Of a stretch of DNA of 64,000 nucleotides, positions 43,332 through 54,352 are shown piece after piece. This DNA is from Abyssalbus ytuae. GTDB taxonomy: Bacteria; Bacteroidota; Bacteroidia; Flavobacteriales; Flavobacteriaceae. Each line of letters begins with the position of its first letter. The stretch's first letter is position 1. Both the position numbers and the translations under genes were made by a program. Where the stretch lies: assembly GCF_022807975.1 (NCBI RefSeq), contig NZ_CP094358.1, forward strand, positions 1,550,001-1,614,000, given 5' to 3'. The notes under the pieces are model-generated. The model was given only the letters and a program-made list of their open reading frames with translations, had not been told where the DNA came from and did no database searches.

Positions 43332-43709
43332 TTAATGGGAGCAACGATATGAAATCCCTTTTATAATTATTAATGCAAAAACCGAGCCAAGTATATTAGC
43401 AATTATATCTTTTACATCCATCATTCTTCCAAAGCCCATTGCATATTGCATTATTTCCATAAGTATTCCGTACAATATCGCCAATATTATTGAAACTTCT
43501 AAACTTTTTTTTATGCCGATACTTTTAAAATAATAATACCACAAAACAGTAAACCCAAAATAAAAACAAAAATGAGCAATCTTGTCTTTAAAAGGCAGGT
43601 TAAAAAAAGAATCGGGTAAATCATCTTTAAAAGGATAGAGACTCATGAAAGTAACTGCACAAGTCCATAAAATACCTAAAAAAAAGAATAGCCTTTTGTT
43701 TCTATGCAC
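43332..43709 (-). CDS. VanZ-family membrane protein
   Basis: This 125-residue protein has four membrane helices with the family motifs KDKIAHFCFYFGF (helix 2) and GILMEIMQYAMGFGRMMDVKDII with the conserved Asp. VanZ domains confer teicoplanin resistance in one enterococcal case, but their role in bacteria like this is unknown. Its start overlaps the gcvH stop region by 8 bp. Confidence 0.85.
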   Translation of the reverse strand: MHRNKRLFFFLGILWTCAVTFMSLYPFKDDLPDSFFNLPFKDKIAHFCFYFGFTVLWYYYFKSIGIKKSLEVSIILAILYGILMEIMQYAMGFGRMMDVKDIIANILGSVFALIIIKGISYRCSH

Positions 43710-44082
43710 CTATTAGATCTTTGTAATCAGCATCAGAAAGCAATGATTCTATTTCAGAAGAATCTGAAATTTTAATTTTAATCATCCACCCTTCTCCATA
43801 AGGATCGGTGTTTACTTTTTCCGGCTCATCTTCGAGCAATTCATTAAACTCAATGATCTTTCCGGATAATGGTAAAAATAAATCTGAGACTGTTTTTACG
43901 GCTTCTACCGTTCCAAAAACTTCTTCTTTATCCAAAGTTTCATCAAGCGTTTCAACTTCTACATATACTATATCGCCTAATTCACTTTGAGCAAAATCTG
44001 TAATTCCAACAGTAGCAATATCGCCCTCTATTTTTATCCATTCATGGTCTTTGGTGTACTTTAATCCGGATGGTGTATTCAT
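43702..44082 (-). CDS. gcvH: Glycine cleavage system H protein
   Basis: The 126-residue lipoyl carrier has lipoyl-lysine Lys63 in GTVEAVKTVSDL. It shuttles the aminomethyl group between the P, T and L proteins. The length is standard. It follows sprA by 70 bp on the same strand and is not near the other glycine cleavage genes in this window. Confidence 0.95.
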   Translation of the reverse strand: MNTPSGLKYTKDHEWIKIEGDIATVGITDFAQSELGDIVYVEVETLDETLDKEEVFGTVEAVKTVSDLFLPLSGKIIEFNELLEDEPEKVNTDPYGEGWMIKIKISDSSEIESLLSDADYKDLIGA

Positions 44083-44152
44083 ATTAAAACATTTTATTTT
44101 TTTAGACTCAGCAAATGTAGCTTTTTATAAAATTGTTTCAAAAATGTAATGA

Positions 44153-47100
44153 TCAATTTCCAAAATTATACCTTAAAGTAATTCCGGACCTGATAGTAGT
44201 TTGTGGAAAAGCTGTAGAAACCTTAAATTCTGAAAATGTATGGTCATAGAAAAACAGGGCGGTAAGATTTTTATTTAATGCATAATCCGCTGTAAATTTA
44301 AGTGTCCATACATTTTGACCTGAAGTAATTTGATTGGTATTAATATCGAGGTTTCTAATAATGGTTATATTATCTCTTAAAGAGAGATCGGCCTTTAAAT
44401 TCAGATCACCTTTTAATGTGGTTTTGTTCCCTCCCATGTTTGTAGTAATACGTACATCCTTAAACCGGTAGCCTAACCCGATAATATATTCTTTCCCGTT
44501 TACTTCGGTTAATAAATTATTGTCAAAACTCATAGAAAGTGCTCGATCTTTTTTTATCTCGGCCTGAACATTAATTGAGTTTTTCATTTCAAAATCTACT
44601 TTAAGTAACGGATTGAATTGTTCTACCAAGGTAACATTTGAATAAAGATTTTCATTGAGGTAATTTCCCGAATCATCAAAATCATCGGTAGTGGTAGGAG
44701 TCGCGTCTGCCTGAAGCTTGGTTAAATTAGTTCTGAAAGAATTTATACTGTAGCTGGAACGATAACCATGGGTTAATGAAAAACGCCTGAATTTTTTTTG
44801 GAACCAGTCTATATTCATTAATCCTGTGTATTTTATTGTCCAGTTAGGAATTGGCACATCCCTGAAAGCCCCCAGTTTTACATTTTCAGCATCCTGCCCT
44901 GTATAAGCTGCAACAAAAGCCGGTAACAGCACTGCCTGATTGGTAGCCCCATATCCTGTCGGGAAATCTGCATTTGGATCAATAGGTTCGCCTGCAAGCC
45001 TTTGAGCAATTGTTAAACGGTTATTTCTAAATTCATCAAAAGTCTCTGAATTATTGGCGTCACTCTTTTTAAAGGCTGTTTTAAGCATAAATGCAGATAT
45101 GGAGAAATCTCCATATGTATTGGGTGTTAAAGGTGTATACACTCCATTTGTAACAGAAAAGTTTTCGGTATAACTTTCAGAATATTGCCGGTTGGCCACA
45201 AAATCTATCGTTAAATCTTTCATTGGCTGTGCATTGGCCGAAATATTTAACTGGGTGGCTTCTCTTTGCGTATATTGTTGGTTAAATTCATCAAAAGTAG
45301 TCAGCCATCCCTTTTTTGCCGCTTCATAACGCACATCGGCCTGACTACCAAATACAAATCCAAGGGATGGTTTTATAGTACCTATAAACCCGGGAGATCT
45401 GAGATATCCCGGCAATACTATACCACTGTTTTTGGTGTAGCTTACATTTATTCTTTTAATCATCCCAAAAACATCAACCGCAGTATTATAAATCTTTATT
45501 CCTATATTATCTTTTGAAGATTTAGCATTTTTATCGGTTTTTACGGTTCTTGCAGGCATAGTAGGATTTGGCCGTTGTAGTGACCGTTTGTTTTTCTGAC
45601 TTCCTTTTTTAACAAAACCAAGGTAACTGTACAGCCTGTCCATAGTTAATGAAGTAGTAAGATTATGTGTAGCTGCGTTTTGAACTGTATTTAAATTTTC
45701 GCCGGCAATATCGTTTAACACATCACTACCTCGCTGCCAGTCAAAATTACTGGTATAGGCATAGGTTCCGTTTATAAAACTTAGAAAAGGTATTTTTTCC
45801 AGTGGCAATTCGTAGTTAACCTGCAGTTCTTGTGCATGCCTGTTAGGATCTCCTGTATCAAAGAAGCCACTCCACAACCCAAGGTCTTTATTTATTATTA
45901 AATTTCCTTCTTCATCTTCAATAAAATAGTTTTTAACAATAAAGTTGTTTGAAGCCGTGAAATTAAAACGTAATGATTTGGTAAGATTATAGTTGATAGC
46001 ATACTGCCAATCGAACAGATAATTACGCTGCTGTAGTTCGGGAACAATAAAGTCTTCGGAGTTTATATCAGAATCGGTTACCTGCCTGAAACTTTGCCTG
46101 TTTAAACTACGGGTAATGTTAGAATTGAATGAAATACTGGCTGGTAAAACGTTAAGATTCAAATCTTTGAGCCATTTCCAGTATTTGCTTCTAAAAATAG
46201 AATCGTTCTTTTTAAAAGGTTCAATTTCTGCAGGCCTGAAATTATAGCTATATGTTACCCCCGCACGTACATTCTGGTCGGTTAACCTCTCAATTTCAAA
46301 ATCCCTGTGATTAAGCTCATTATATGCATAATTTAAGGTGAAGTTCTCCACATCATAAAAATGTGGCTTTTTTTCTGCAGCCCTGTTTTTTCTTATTCCT
46401 ATAAAATTAATACTGGTACGCTTGGTATAATCTTCGGCTCTTTCTCTTATCTGATCTTTTTGTTCCTGGGTTTCTGCAGCATCAATTCTGTCCTGTAATT
46501 TTAAATCCTGATAGAGAGGGTCAAACTCAGGGGTAATTAATTCTTCTGAAATTGAATAATTAAGTGGTAATTGAATGCCCCATTCAGGTGGCAATAACTG
46601 ACCTAAGTTTACATTTGTGTTTACACTATACTGAACTGCTTTTTCCCTGCTTCTTTCATTGGGAGTATCTTCTATATCCCCAAAACCAATAGTGCTTATT
46701 CTACCTGTTGCCGATACGTTTGCAAAATCGGCTAAATTGGCATCAAGGGCTGCAATGGAAGCCCATCCTCCCTTGTTATCCAGCTCAGCCACTCTCAATT
46801 CATTAAACCATACTTCCCCACAAACATCATCACCCCCACCCTGGTTTCCGTTTTTAACCCCTACCATAATGGAGCGAATATTTCCAAGAGAAGGATTACC
46901 TTTTATTCCGTACCTATAATTTTTATCTTGAGATGTTACCTGCAGACTACTAAACTCGCCAATGGTGTTTAAGTCTTTATCAAAAAAGTTTGCCTCTGAA
47001 GGATCCATATCCTGATTTTCAAGCACGATTGCCTTAATTTTAGACAATACATCCAAACTGACATCTATATCATTTTCTACAGGCCACACAGCTTCGGCCG

Positions 47101-50100
47101 ATAGCCTGTTTACTATTCCTGTACTATAAGGAGTTGGAGATAAAGGCACTTCAATCTGGTAATAGTTTTGGTCAAAATCGGTTCCAAGTCGTAAAAAACC
47201 AATAAGCTCCCCATCATTTAAATTATCCGGCTGGCCTCCGGGGTTATCGGGGTTAACTTTAGCTTCAGCGTGAATGAACATTTTTATTTTTTTATACTGC
47301 CTTAAATCGATATTTACATTTTTAAATACAGCTTTTGAGTCCTCAGGTTCTAACTCACAAATTGAAAAAGCCAAGGATTGTTCATTTACATTTATTATGG
47401 TGTTATTATTATTCAGTTGTTCGCGCCTTACTCCCCTGGGCAATATATAGGCTATCGGAATTCTGTCTTCATTCTCCTGAATGTTAACTGCGCTTACATC
47501 TACATTCACATTTTCATCAATTCCTATTTCTTCATTTAATGCCTTGGTATATGATCTCCAATCCCCCCTGACCAAATCTAAAGTAGCAAACCGTAATACT
47601 ACATCTTCATTAAAACCTGTGAGATACATACGCATAAAACTCACCGAACGTAAATCGGTAATTCCTCCTACCGCTTCGTCATAACTTTTAACCGGTACTT
47701 TAAACTGTAACCATCTTACAGAGTACTCATTATTATCAGGAGTACTTACTCTTACTATTTTTGTGTCTGTTACGTATTTGGTTGTATTGGCAGATACCGG
47801 AATACGATATTCAAAATAACTGTTTACCGTATTCATGGTAAGGTCCCTGTCTACATCTTCTACGTCCGGGATTGTTGTTGACCCCCTGTTGGTGTTGGTA
47901 ACTGTAATGGGAGAGTTACCTTCTGTGTTGTTATAATTTAAGTATCTTTCTAAAACAGAACCTTGTGCGTTTAAATAATATTGATAATTATCCAAAGCAG
48001 GGTCTGTACCACCATTATTGGTGTATATTGAACTTTCCTCTGCATCATTTAACCCGTCAAATCCAATATCCTGGGCGTTCCTGTTGGCATTATCAGCATC
48101 AAATGCATACACCAGTGATTGCCCCGAAGGCACTTCTCCCCATGCTGATTGCCGTGTAATAGAGGTGCCTGTACCTGGCAGACCGTTTTCAAACTGTTTT
48201 AAACCATCTTTTAAAATATCTTCAGATATATTACCTAAATTAAAAATAAGTTCTCCTCCCTGGGTAGGCAACGGCCCATCAAGATAATACGGATCCAACA
48301 TCCAAAATTGAATATATTCAACATTTGACTGTTCAAAATTGGTGCTGGTTAACGGCCTCATAATACCGCCCCAGTTATTTTGAACATCTGATGAAAAATC
48401 TGAATTTGTATTATTATTGTAAGGCCCTTTTCTATTAGGGTAATATGCAAGGTCTAAGGTAGACTGTACTGTTGTTTGCCCCTGAGCGATATCAACTTCA
48501 GGAAAAATTTCGTCTATGAAGATTCTTCTTGTCGCATTTAACGAAACATCATTATCTGAGATTCCACCAGGTCTCTGTCCCGTATAAAAAATAGGATCAA
48601 TTGTATACCATGCAAGTTTTGCCCTTTGATAACCGCTTTCCAAATAGCCGGGATCATCAGGTTGCGAGTAGGTGTCATTATAAAACTCTAACGGAACACT
48701 TGCCAGTGACCAGGCTAAAGGGGTCCTGATATCAATAAGCGATTGGGCACCTTCAAAATCATCAAGATAAGAGGTGGTTTCGCCTTCAAAATCGGCTGCT
48801 TTTGGCGAGCCGGGAATTAAATAGGCAAATTCTCCCCTTACGGATAGATTGGAAGGGGCATCGGTATCAATATTCGGCAATTTATTTACTAGCCTAGTTA
48901 AAAAAGGAACCTCAGTAGAAAAATTGCCGTTAAAGCCAAAAATGGTATTGTTAACCGGTTCAACACCAAAATTTGCTTTTTGTGTAAGAGGCCTTTCTTT
49001 TAAGTTTAACAATGTAGCCCCAATCATAAAGTTTTCATTAAATTGGTGTTCTACATTAACGCCCATAAATCTGCGGGTTTGTTGCCCAAAAACCGCATTA
49101 TTTTCGACAGATACATTTATAGGAACATTAGAGGCCTGGAGGCTTTCATCTAAGATCTGAACTGTTCCGGCCTGATAATTAACGGTATAATCAATCCCTT
49201 CCTGAAGTACTCGTCCTCCTGCAGTAACTTTTACCGATCCTCGCGGAACATTAAACGCACCTAAAGGAATTCCCGTCCCTCCTTCGGATTTATATTTTCC
49301 TTTTAACAAAAACTTGTTCTTATCACTGTCTTCATAAGCATCGGCTTTTGTACTTTGATACATATTACGAAAAACATATTTTAACTGGTTGGGATTAGCA
49401 TTTTGATTGTAAACAACTTCACTACTTTCATAAAAAGTACCTCCACCTAAACGTTCGTATAAATATTCTCCAAATGGCTCAACTTTTGTGAAAATAATCC
49501 TCCCATTCTGAGGGTCTACAGTTGTACCGGAGATATAATCAAAAAAACCATCACCTCCGTTTTGAGGGTCGTTGTATACATTCAAACGGTCAAAGTTAAA
49601 TACATCTAAAAGTATTTGCTCTTCCAGTCCGTCCGGCCAGGTAGCTTCATCAACAGGAGAAATATAATTTACCGGTGACGGATCAGTGTACAAGATGTTA
49701 AGTTTGAAATCTTCCTGCAATAACTGAAAAGCTCCTGTCGCATAAATATTTTTCATCATTAAATCCCAAATAGGATCACTTACATTTGTTATATTGCTTT
49801 TTAGCAACTTAAGGACAAGGCTTTGAGAATTTACTGCTGTAACTACTCCGTTAGTCTCGGTATATTCTGTAGCATTTACCCCATCGTTTGCAAACTCTCC
49901 TACCTGATAAACCTCACCTGCATAAGTGTACTGATATGCAACTCCGAGTACTTCATCGCTGCTTAATCTCTGATTTAGTGAAATGTAACCTAATTGAGTA
50001 TTTAAGGTGAAGTCTGTTCCCTGTTCCAGTTTCCGTGCATTTTCCAAAAAAGCATAATCAAAACCCTGGTTAACCTGGCTGCTTAAAGAACCGAATCCGG

Positions 50101-51358
50101 ATTCTACTGTAGCCACATCTCTTATTGCTGGGGTTAAAACAGAATCTTCCGTACCGTCAATACCCAGAGGATTATAATCGTTAGCATTATTACGTGGTAA
50201 AAGATTGGAAGGATTGTTAAAAAAACCAGCCGGCGGATTTTGTCCGGTTTGGATATAAATTCTGGTATTTTCGGGAACCGGCTCTCCTAAATCCTGAATA
50301 CCAACAATATTTCTTACATTGTTCGTGCTTTGGGTCCTGTTGGTTACCCATACTTCAATACGCGTAATTTGAACCTGACTTCTGATAAACGGATAATTTT
50401 CTAAAGCTGTATCATACTGATCCCTGAAAAAATGAGATAAGAAAAAGTGTCTGTCTTCATCATAGTCTAAAGCAAGTATTTCATACTCATTTATTGTTCC
50501 CCCACCCTGGGCAACAATATTACGGCTTTGAGACCGCTGTTCGGAAAACACCCCTGTTACGGTGGTTTTACCAAACTTTAATTGTGTTTTAACCCCAAAC
50601 AGGCTCTGAGCTCCGTTAATTAAGGAACTGTTAAGAGGCATACTAACATTCCCTACTTCTATTTTTTGAAGTATATCGTCTTCGGTAGGGGTGTATTCTA
50701 ATTTGATAAGATTTTGAAAGTCAAACGTAGCTTCAGTATCATAATTGGCTGTTATTTGGAGTTTAGTCCCCACTTTACCCAACATACTCAAACTTATTCT
50801 CTGATCAAAATCAAAGGAAAGGTTACTTCTATTTCTGGGGGAAAGGGCAGGGTTATCATTTTTCTGTAGCCTGATACCAAGATCCATTGCCACCGACCCT
50901 TGCGGAATAACTTCAATTGTATTCCCGCCAAAGATAGTTTCAAAAAAATTGGAATTTACATAAAACTGGGGCAACAAATTTTTGCGGGCTTCTTCACTAC
51001 CTTCCTTATTTCCTGAAATAGCATCGGTTTTATCTTTAAAATAATCTCTCATACTTTCTTTAAGTATGAGGTCATAATATTGTTCGGGAGTTAAAATTAC
51101 AGGATAGCTGATATCAAAATCGGCTACAGATTCTGTATAAATATATCTGTCAAGAAGCGGGTCGTATGTATATTTTGAAATAATATTGTCAGGGTTCTTC
51201 AGTTCAATTCTTCCCAAAGAAGCACCTGTTTTGGTACTATCCTGAACTTCTTCCTGTTCTTCCTGGGAAAAAACTAAAAAACTTCCTGTTAAAAAAAATA
51301 AAACAAAAAATACCTTTTGGAGGTATGATATTGATTTAGATTTGTTAGCTGTTTTCAA
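44153..51358 (-). CDS. sprA: SprA, gliding-motility / type IX secretion translocon
   Basis: The 2401-residue protein has a signal peptide (about 1-32, ending LVFSQ) and is otherwise an extremely long beta-rich outer membrane protein. SprA forms a 36-strand barrel through which T9SS cargo passes. The length nearly equals the roughly 2400 residues known for Flavobacterium SprA. Typical segments include SYLDDFEGAQSLIDIR and the closing LRYNFGN. It begins 5 bp after the ruvA stop, so the two genes are probably cotranscribed, an arrangement found in other Flavobacteria. Confidence 0.95.
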   Translation of the reverse strand: MKTANKSKSISYLQKVFFVLFFLTGSFLVFSQEEQEEVQDSTKTGASLGRIELKNPDNIISKYTYDPLLDRYIYTESVADFDISYPVILTPEQYYDLILKESMRDYFKDKTDAISGNKEGSEEARKNLLPQFYVNSNFFETIFGGNTIEVIPQGSVAMDLGIRLQKNDNPALSPRNRSNLSFDFDQRISLSMLGKVGTKLQITANYDTEATFDFQNLIKLEYTPTEDDILQKIEVGNVSMPLNSSLINGAQSLFGVKTQLKFGKTTVTGVFSEQRSQSRNIVAQGGGTINEYEILALDYDEDRHFFLSHFFRDQYDTALENYPFIRSQVQITRIEVWVTNRTQSTNNVRNIVGIQDLGEPVPENTRIYIQTGQNPPAGFFNNPSNLLPRNNANDYNPLGIDGTEDSVLTPAIRDVATVESGFGSLSSQVNQGFDYAFLENARKLEQGTDFTLNTQLGYISLNQRLSSDEVLGVAYQYTYAGEVYQVGEFANDGVNATEYTETNGVVTAVNSQSLVLKLLKSNITNVSDPIWDLMMKNIYATGAFQLLQEDFKLNILYTDPSPVNYISPVDEATWPDGLEEQILLDVFNFDRLNVYNDPQNGGDGFFDYISGTTVDPQNGRIIFTKVEPFGEYLYERLGGGTFYESSEVVYNQNANPNQLKYVFRNMYQSTKADAYEDSDKNKFLLKGKYKSEGGTGIPLGAFNVPRGSVKVTAGGRVLQEGIDYTVNYQAGTVQILDESLQASNVPINVSVENNAVFGQQTRRFMGVNVEHQFNENFMIGATLLNLKERPLTQKANFGVEPVNNTIFGFNGNFSTEVPFLTRLVNKLPNIDTDAPSNLSVRGEFAYLIPGSPKAADFEGETTSYLDDFEGAQSLIDIRTPLAWSLASVPLEFYNDTYSQPDDPGYLESGYQRAKLAWYTIDPIFYTGQRPGGISDNDVSLNATRRIFIDEIFPEVDIAQGQTTVQSTLDLAYYPNRKGPYNNNTNSDFSSDVQNNWGGIMRPLTSTNFEQSNVEYIQFWMLDPYYLDGPLPTQGGELIFNLGNISEDILKDGLKQFENGLPGTGTSITRQSAWGEVPSGQSLVYAFDADNANRNAQDIGFDGLNDAEESSIYTNNGGTDPALDNYQYYLNAQGSVLERYLNYNNTEGNSPITVTNTNRGSTTIPDVEDVDRDLTMNTVNSYFEYRIPVSANTTKYVTDTKIVRVSTPDNNEYSVRWLQFKVPVKSYDEAVGGITDLRSVSFMRMYLTGFNEDVVLRFATLDLVRGDWRSYTKALNEEIGIDENVNVDVSAVNIQENEDRIPIAYILPRGVRREQLNNNNTIINVNEQSLAFSICELEPEDSKAVFKNVNIDLRQYKKIKMFIHAEAKVNPDNPGGQPDNLNDGELIGFLRLGTDFDQNYYQIEVPLSPTPYSTGIVNRLSAEAVWPVENDIDVSLDVLSKIKAIVLENQDMDPSEANFFDKDLNTIGEFSSLQVTSQDKNYRYGIKGNPSLGNIRSIMVGVKNGNQGGGDDVCGEVWFNELRVAELDNKGGWASIAALDANLADFANVSATGRISTIGFGDIEDTPNERSREKAVQYSVNTNVNLGQLLPPEWGIQLPLNYSISEELITPEFDPLYQDLKLQDRIDAAETQEQKDQIRERAEDYTKRTSINFIGIRKNRAAEKKPHFYDVENFTLNYAYNELNHRDFEIERLTDQNVRAGVTYSYNFRPAEIEPFKKNDSIFRSKYWKWLKDLNLNVLPASISFNSNITRSLNRQSFRQVTDSDINSEDFIVPELQQRNYLFDWQYAINYNLTKSLRFNFTASNNFIVKNYFIEDEEGNLIINKDLGLWSGFFDTGDPNRHAQELQVNYELPLEKIPFLSFINGTYAYTSNFDWQRGSDVLNDIAGENLNTVQNAATHNLTTSLTMDRLYSYLGFVKKGSQKNKRSLQRPNPTMPARTVKTDKNAKSSKDNIGIKIYNTAVDVFGMIKRINVSYTKNSGIVLPGYLRSPGFIGTIKPSLGFVFGSQADVRYEAAKKGWLTTFDEFNQQYTQREATQLNISANAQPMKDLTIDFVANRQYSESYTENFSVTNGVYTPLTPNTYGDFSISAFMLKTAFKKSDANNSETFDEFRNNRLTIAQRLAGEPIDPNADFPTGYGATNQAVLLPAFVAAYTGQDAENVKLGAFRDVPIPNWTIKYTGLMNIDWFQKKFRRFSLTHGYRSSYSINSFRTNLTKLQADATPTTTDDFDDSGNYLNENLYSNVTLVEQFNPLLKVDFEMKNSINVQAEIKKDRALSMSFDNNLLTEVNGKEYIIGLGYRFKDVRITTNMGGNKTTLKGDLNLKADLSLRDNITIIRNLDINTNQITSGQNVWTLKFTADYALNKNLTALFFYDHTFSEFKVSTAFPQTTIRSGITLRYNFGN

Positions 51359-51363
51359 ACTAA

Positions 51364-51945
51364 TTACAAATTTTTAAGCGCTTCTTTTATAATCCCTTCC
51401 ACACTTAAATCGGGAGTGGACATTAAAATTTTATCTACAAGTTTTTCGGTTTGTTTTCTGGTAAATCCTAATACTTCTAATGCAGATAACGCTTCATCTT
51501 TACTTGTATTGTCCTGAGGCTGCGAAACTTCATCAATACCGTAAATCTTAATCACTTTATCCTTTAAATCCAAAATGACCCTTTGTGCTGTTTTAGCACC
51601 AATTCCTTTTATAGATTGAATTGCCGAAACATTGTTTAATGCAATAGCATCCCTTATTTGTGCCGGGGTCATGGACGACAGCATAGTCCGCGCGGTACTT
51701 GCCCCAACACCGGAAACGGAAATTAACAACCTGAAAATTTCTCTTTCTGACTTTTCAGCGAAACCATATAAAGTATGGGCATCTTCCCTAATCTGCAGGT
51801 GTGTATATAATTTTACGTTTTCGCTATCGGGTATTTTTGAAAAAGTATGGAGTGAAACATTCACAAAATATCCTACCCCTCCACATTCAATTATTACATC
51901 GGTAGGAGTTTTTTCAACCAGTCTTCCGTTAAGATGATTTATCAT
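51364..51945 (-). CDS. ruvA: Holliday junction DNA helicase subunit RuvA
   Basis: This 193-residue protein has an N-terminal OB fold (MINHLNGRLVEKTP), tandem helix-hairpin-helix segments (LLISVSGVGASTARTMLSS, IKGIGAKTAQRVILDLKDK) and the C-terminal domain III (ALEVLGFTRKQTEKL) that contacts RuvB. Its partner ruvB lies at 57414-58436 on the same strand, separated by three genes. Confidence 0.96.
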   Translation of the reverse strand: MINHLNGRLVEKTPTDVIIECGGVGYFVNVSLHTFSKIPDSENVKLYTHLQIREDAHTLYGFAEKSEREIFRLLISVSGVGASTARTMLSSMTPAQIRDAIALNNVSAIQSIKGIGAKTAQRVILDLKDKVIKIYGIDEVSQPQDNTSKDEALSALEVLGFTRKQTEKLVDKILMSTPDLSVEGIIKEALKNL

Positions 51946-51991
51946 TCAATATGTTTATTTGCTAAATGTAATAAAATTATTACGCTTTATC

Positions 51992-54280
51992 CTAAATTTC
52001 TTTCTCTGCTTTTTCTTTTTCCTGGGCATCAACAACAGCTACTGCAGTCATATTTATTATTTCTTCTACACTGGCTCCTAATTGAAGTATATGCACCGGT
52101 TTGTTCATACCCAACATAATGGGCCCTATAGATTCTGCCTTAAACATTTCTTTCATGAGTTTATAGGTAATGTTAGCAGAATCGAGGTTAGGAAAAATAA
52201 GGGTATTAACTTTTTTCCCTGCCAGTTTTGAAAAAGGAAACTTATTTTGATGGAGTTCGGCATTTAGTGCAAAATCCGATTGCAATTCACCATCTACTTT
52301 AAGTTCAGGATAAAATTTGTGTAAGTATCTTACCGCTTCTCCTACTTTAGCTGCTTTTTCATCTTTTGAAGAACCAAAATTGGCATATGAAAGCATTGCA
52401 ATAACCGGTTCAATACCAAACATGTTGGCAACTACTGCAGTCATTTGGGCTATTTTTGCCAATTCACGGGCAGTTGGATCAATGTTAATGGAGGTATCGG
52501 CAAGGAACATAGGACCTCTTCCTGTCATCATAAGATTGAGTGTTGCTATTTTTGAAACATTATTAGCTTTTCCGATGAGTTCCATCATAGGCCTGACCAC
52601 AGAAGGATATGCTCTTGAATAACCAGAAATAAGGCCATCAGCATCACCTTCATTAACCATCATGGCAGCAAAATAATTGCGCTCCCGTATTTTTCTTTCG
52701 GCATCATAAAGTGTTACTCCTTTACGCTTTCTTGCTTCCCAGTATTGAAGAGTATATCTTTTTTTCTTTTCTTCATGCTCATCGGTTTTAGGATCAATAA
52801 TAGGTATATTATCTTCTTCAAAACCAATTTCCTGCATTAGTTCTTTTATAATCTCTTTATTACCCAACAGAATTGGTTTTGCTATGCCTTCATCATTCAC
52901 ATACTGAGCCGCTTTAAGTACATCAAGCTGTTCGCCTTCCGGAAATACTATTCGTTTCGGGTTTCGCCTTGCCCTGTCGTGCAGCAACCTTACCAGTTTA
53001 TTATCGCTGCCTAAACGGTCCATTAATTCTTCCTCATAGCTTTCCCAATCTGTTACCGGTTTTTTGGCCACCCCTGTGTCCATAGCTGCCTGGGCAACAG
53101 CTGGCGGGATAGTATGAATCAGCCTCGGGTCAAAAGGTTTTGGTATTATATAGTCTTTACCAAAAGTTAATTTTGTTTCACCATAGGCAATATTTACCTG
53201 CTCCGGCACCGGTTCCCTGGCCAATTCTGCTAATGCTTTTACTGCTGCCAACTTCATTTCTTCATTGATTTTTGTGGCACGAACATCCAGCGCTCCCCTG
53301 AATATAAAAGGGAAACCAAGCACATTATTAACCTGATTAGGATGATCGGATCTTCCCGTAGCCATGATAATATCGTCTCTGGTTGAAACTGCCAGATCAT
53401 ACGCAATTTCCGGATCGGGGTTAGCCATAGCGAACACTATGGCGTTTTTTGCCATGGCCCGTAACATATCGGGTGTAACTATATTGGCAATGGAAAGACC
53501 AATAAAAACATCCGCATTCTTCATGGCCTCTTCCAATGTGTCAATTTTTCTGTGAGTCGCAAATTCCAGCTTTTCAGCAGAAAGACCTTCCCTGTCTTTT
53601 CTTATTACCCCCTTGCTGTCTAACATCACCACATTTTCGTGGGAAGCCCCCAGGGCAATATAAAGCCTTGTACAGGAAACTGCTGCTGCTCCGGCCCCGC
53701 TCACTACTATTTTAACATCTTCTATTTTTTTTCCGGCAATTTCAACAGCATTTAATAAAGCCGCCGCCGATATGATGGCCGTACCATGCTGGTCGTCATG
53801 CATAACCGGGATATCAAGTTCTTCTTTCAACCTGCGTTCAATTTCAAAAGCTTCCGGAGCTTTTATGTCTTCCAGATTTATGCCACCAAATGTAGGAGCA
53901 ATCGCTTTTACAGTATCAATAAACCTATCTACGTCTTTTGTATCAACTTCAATATCAATTCCATCTATATCGGCAAAAATTTTAAATAATAACCCTTTAC
54001 CTTCCATCACCGGTTTTGAAGCTTCGGGACCAATGTCTCCCAAACCTAAAACTGCAGTTCCATTTGATATTATTGCAACTAAATTTCCTTTGGTGGTGTA
54101 CTTATAAACATTTTCTTTGTTTTTTTCGATTTCCAGACAAGGTTCGGCTACTCCAGGAGAGTATGCAAGTGCAAGATCGCGTTGAGTAGCGTATTTTTTG
54201 GTAGGAACAATTTTAATTTTACCTGGTTGAGGCTTTGCATGATAATCTAATGCTTCCCGCCTTCTGCTTTGTTCGCTCAT
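51992..54280 (-). CDS. maeB: NADP-dependent malic enzyme with phosphotransacetylase-like domain
   Basis: A 762-residue fusion. Residues 1-430 form the malic enzyme, with active site YSPGVAEPC, metal-site segment HDDQHGTAII and a Rossmann glycine motif (VSGAGAAAVSC). About 440-755 form a phosphate acetyl/butyryltransferase-like domain that is regulatory in MaeB. It makes pyruvate and NADPH from malate. With pckA at 60984 it supplies the C3-C4 branch of central metabolism. Confidence 0.95.
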   Translation of the reverse strand: MSEQSRRREALDYHAKPQPGKIKIVPTKKYATQRDLALAYSPGVAEPCLEIEKNKENVYKYTTKGNLVAIISNGTAVLGLGDIGPEASKPVMEGKGLLFKIFADIDGIDIEVDTKDVDRFIDTVKAIAPTFGGINLEDIKAPEAFEIERRLKEELDIPVMHDDQHGTAIISAAALLNAVEIAGKKIEDVKIVVSGAGAAAVSCTRLYIALGASHENVVMLDSKGVIRKDREGLSAEKLEFATHRKIDTLEEAMKNADVFIGLSIANIVTPDMLRAMAKNAIVFAMANPDPEIAYDLAVSTRDDIIMATGRSDHPNQVNNVLGFPFIFRGALDVRATKINEEMKLAAVKALAELAREPVPEQVNIAYGETKLTFGKDYIIPKPFDPRLIHTIPPAVAQAAMDTGVAKKPVTDWESYEEELMDRLGSDNKLVRLLHDRARRNPKRIVFPEGEQLDVLKAAQYVNDEGIAKPILLGNKEIIKELMQEIGFEEDNIPIIDPKTDEHEEKKKRYTLQYWEARKRKGVTLYDAERKIRERNYFAAMMVNEGDADGLISGYSRAYPSVVRPMMELIGKANNVSKIATLNLMMTGRGPMFLADTSINIDPTARELAKIAQMTAVVANMFGIEPVIAMLSYANFGSSKDEKAAKVGEAVRYLHKFYPELKVDGELQSDFALNAELHQNKFPFSKLAGKKVNTLIFPNLDSANITYKLMKEMFKAESIGPIMLGMNKPVHILQLGASVEEIINMTAVAVVDAQEKEKAEKEI

Positions 54281-54352
54281 TATATAATTTTTGGTTGAAA
54301 TACAAAGTTAAAGCTATTCTTTGACTTGCAATTAATGGTTTTTGAAATACTT

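Noticed and set aside
43332-43709. VanZ as an antibiotic-resistance gene
   Set aside because: It sits in a conserved housekeeping run beside gcvH and sprA, with no van partners, so resistance cannot be inferred.
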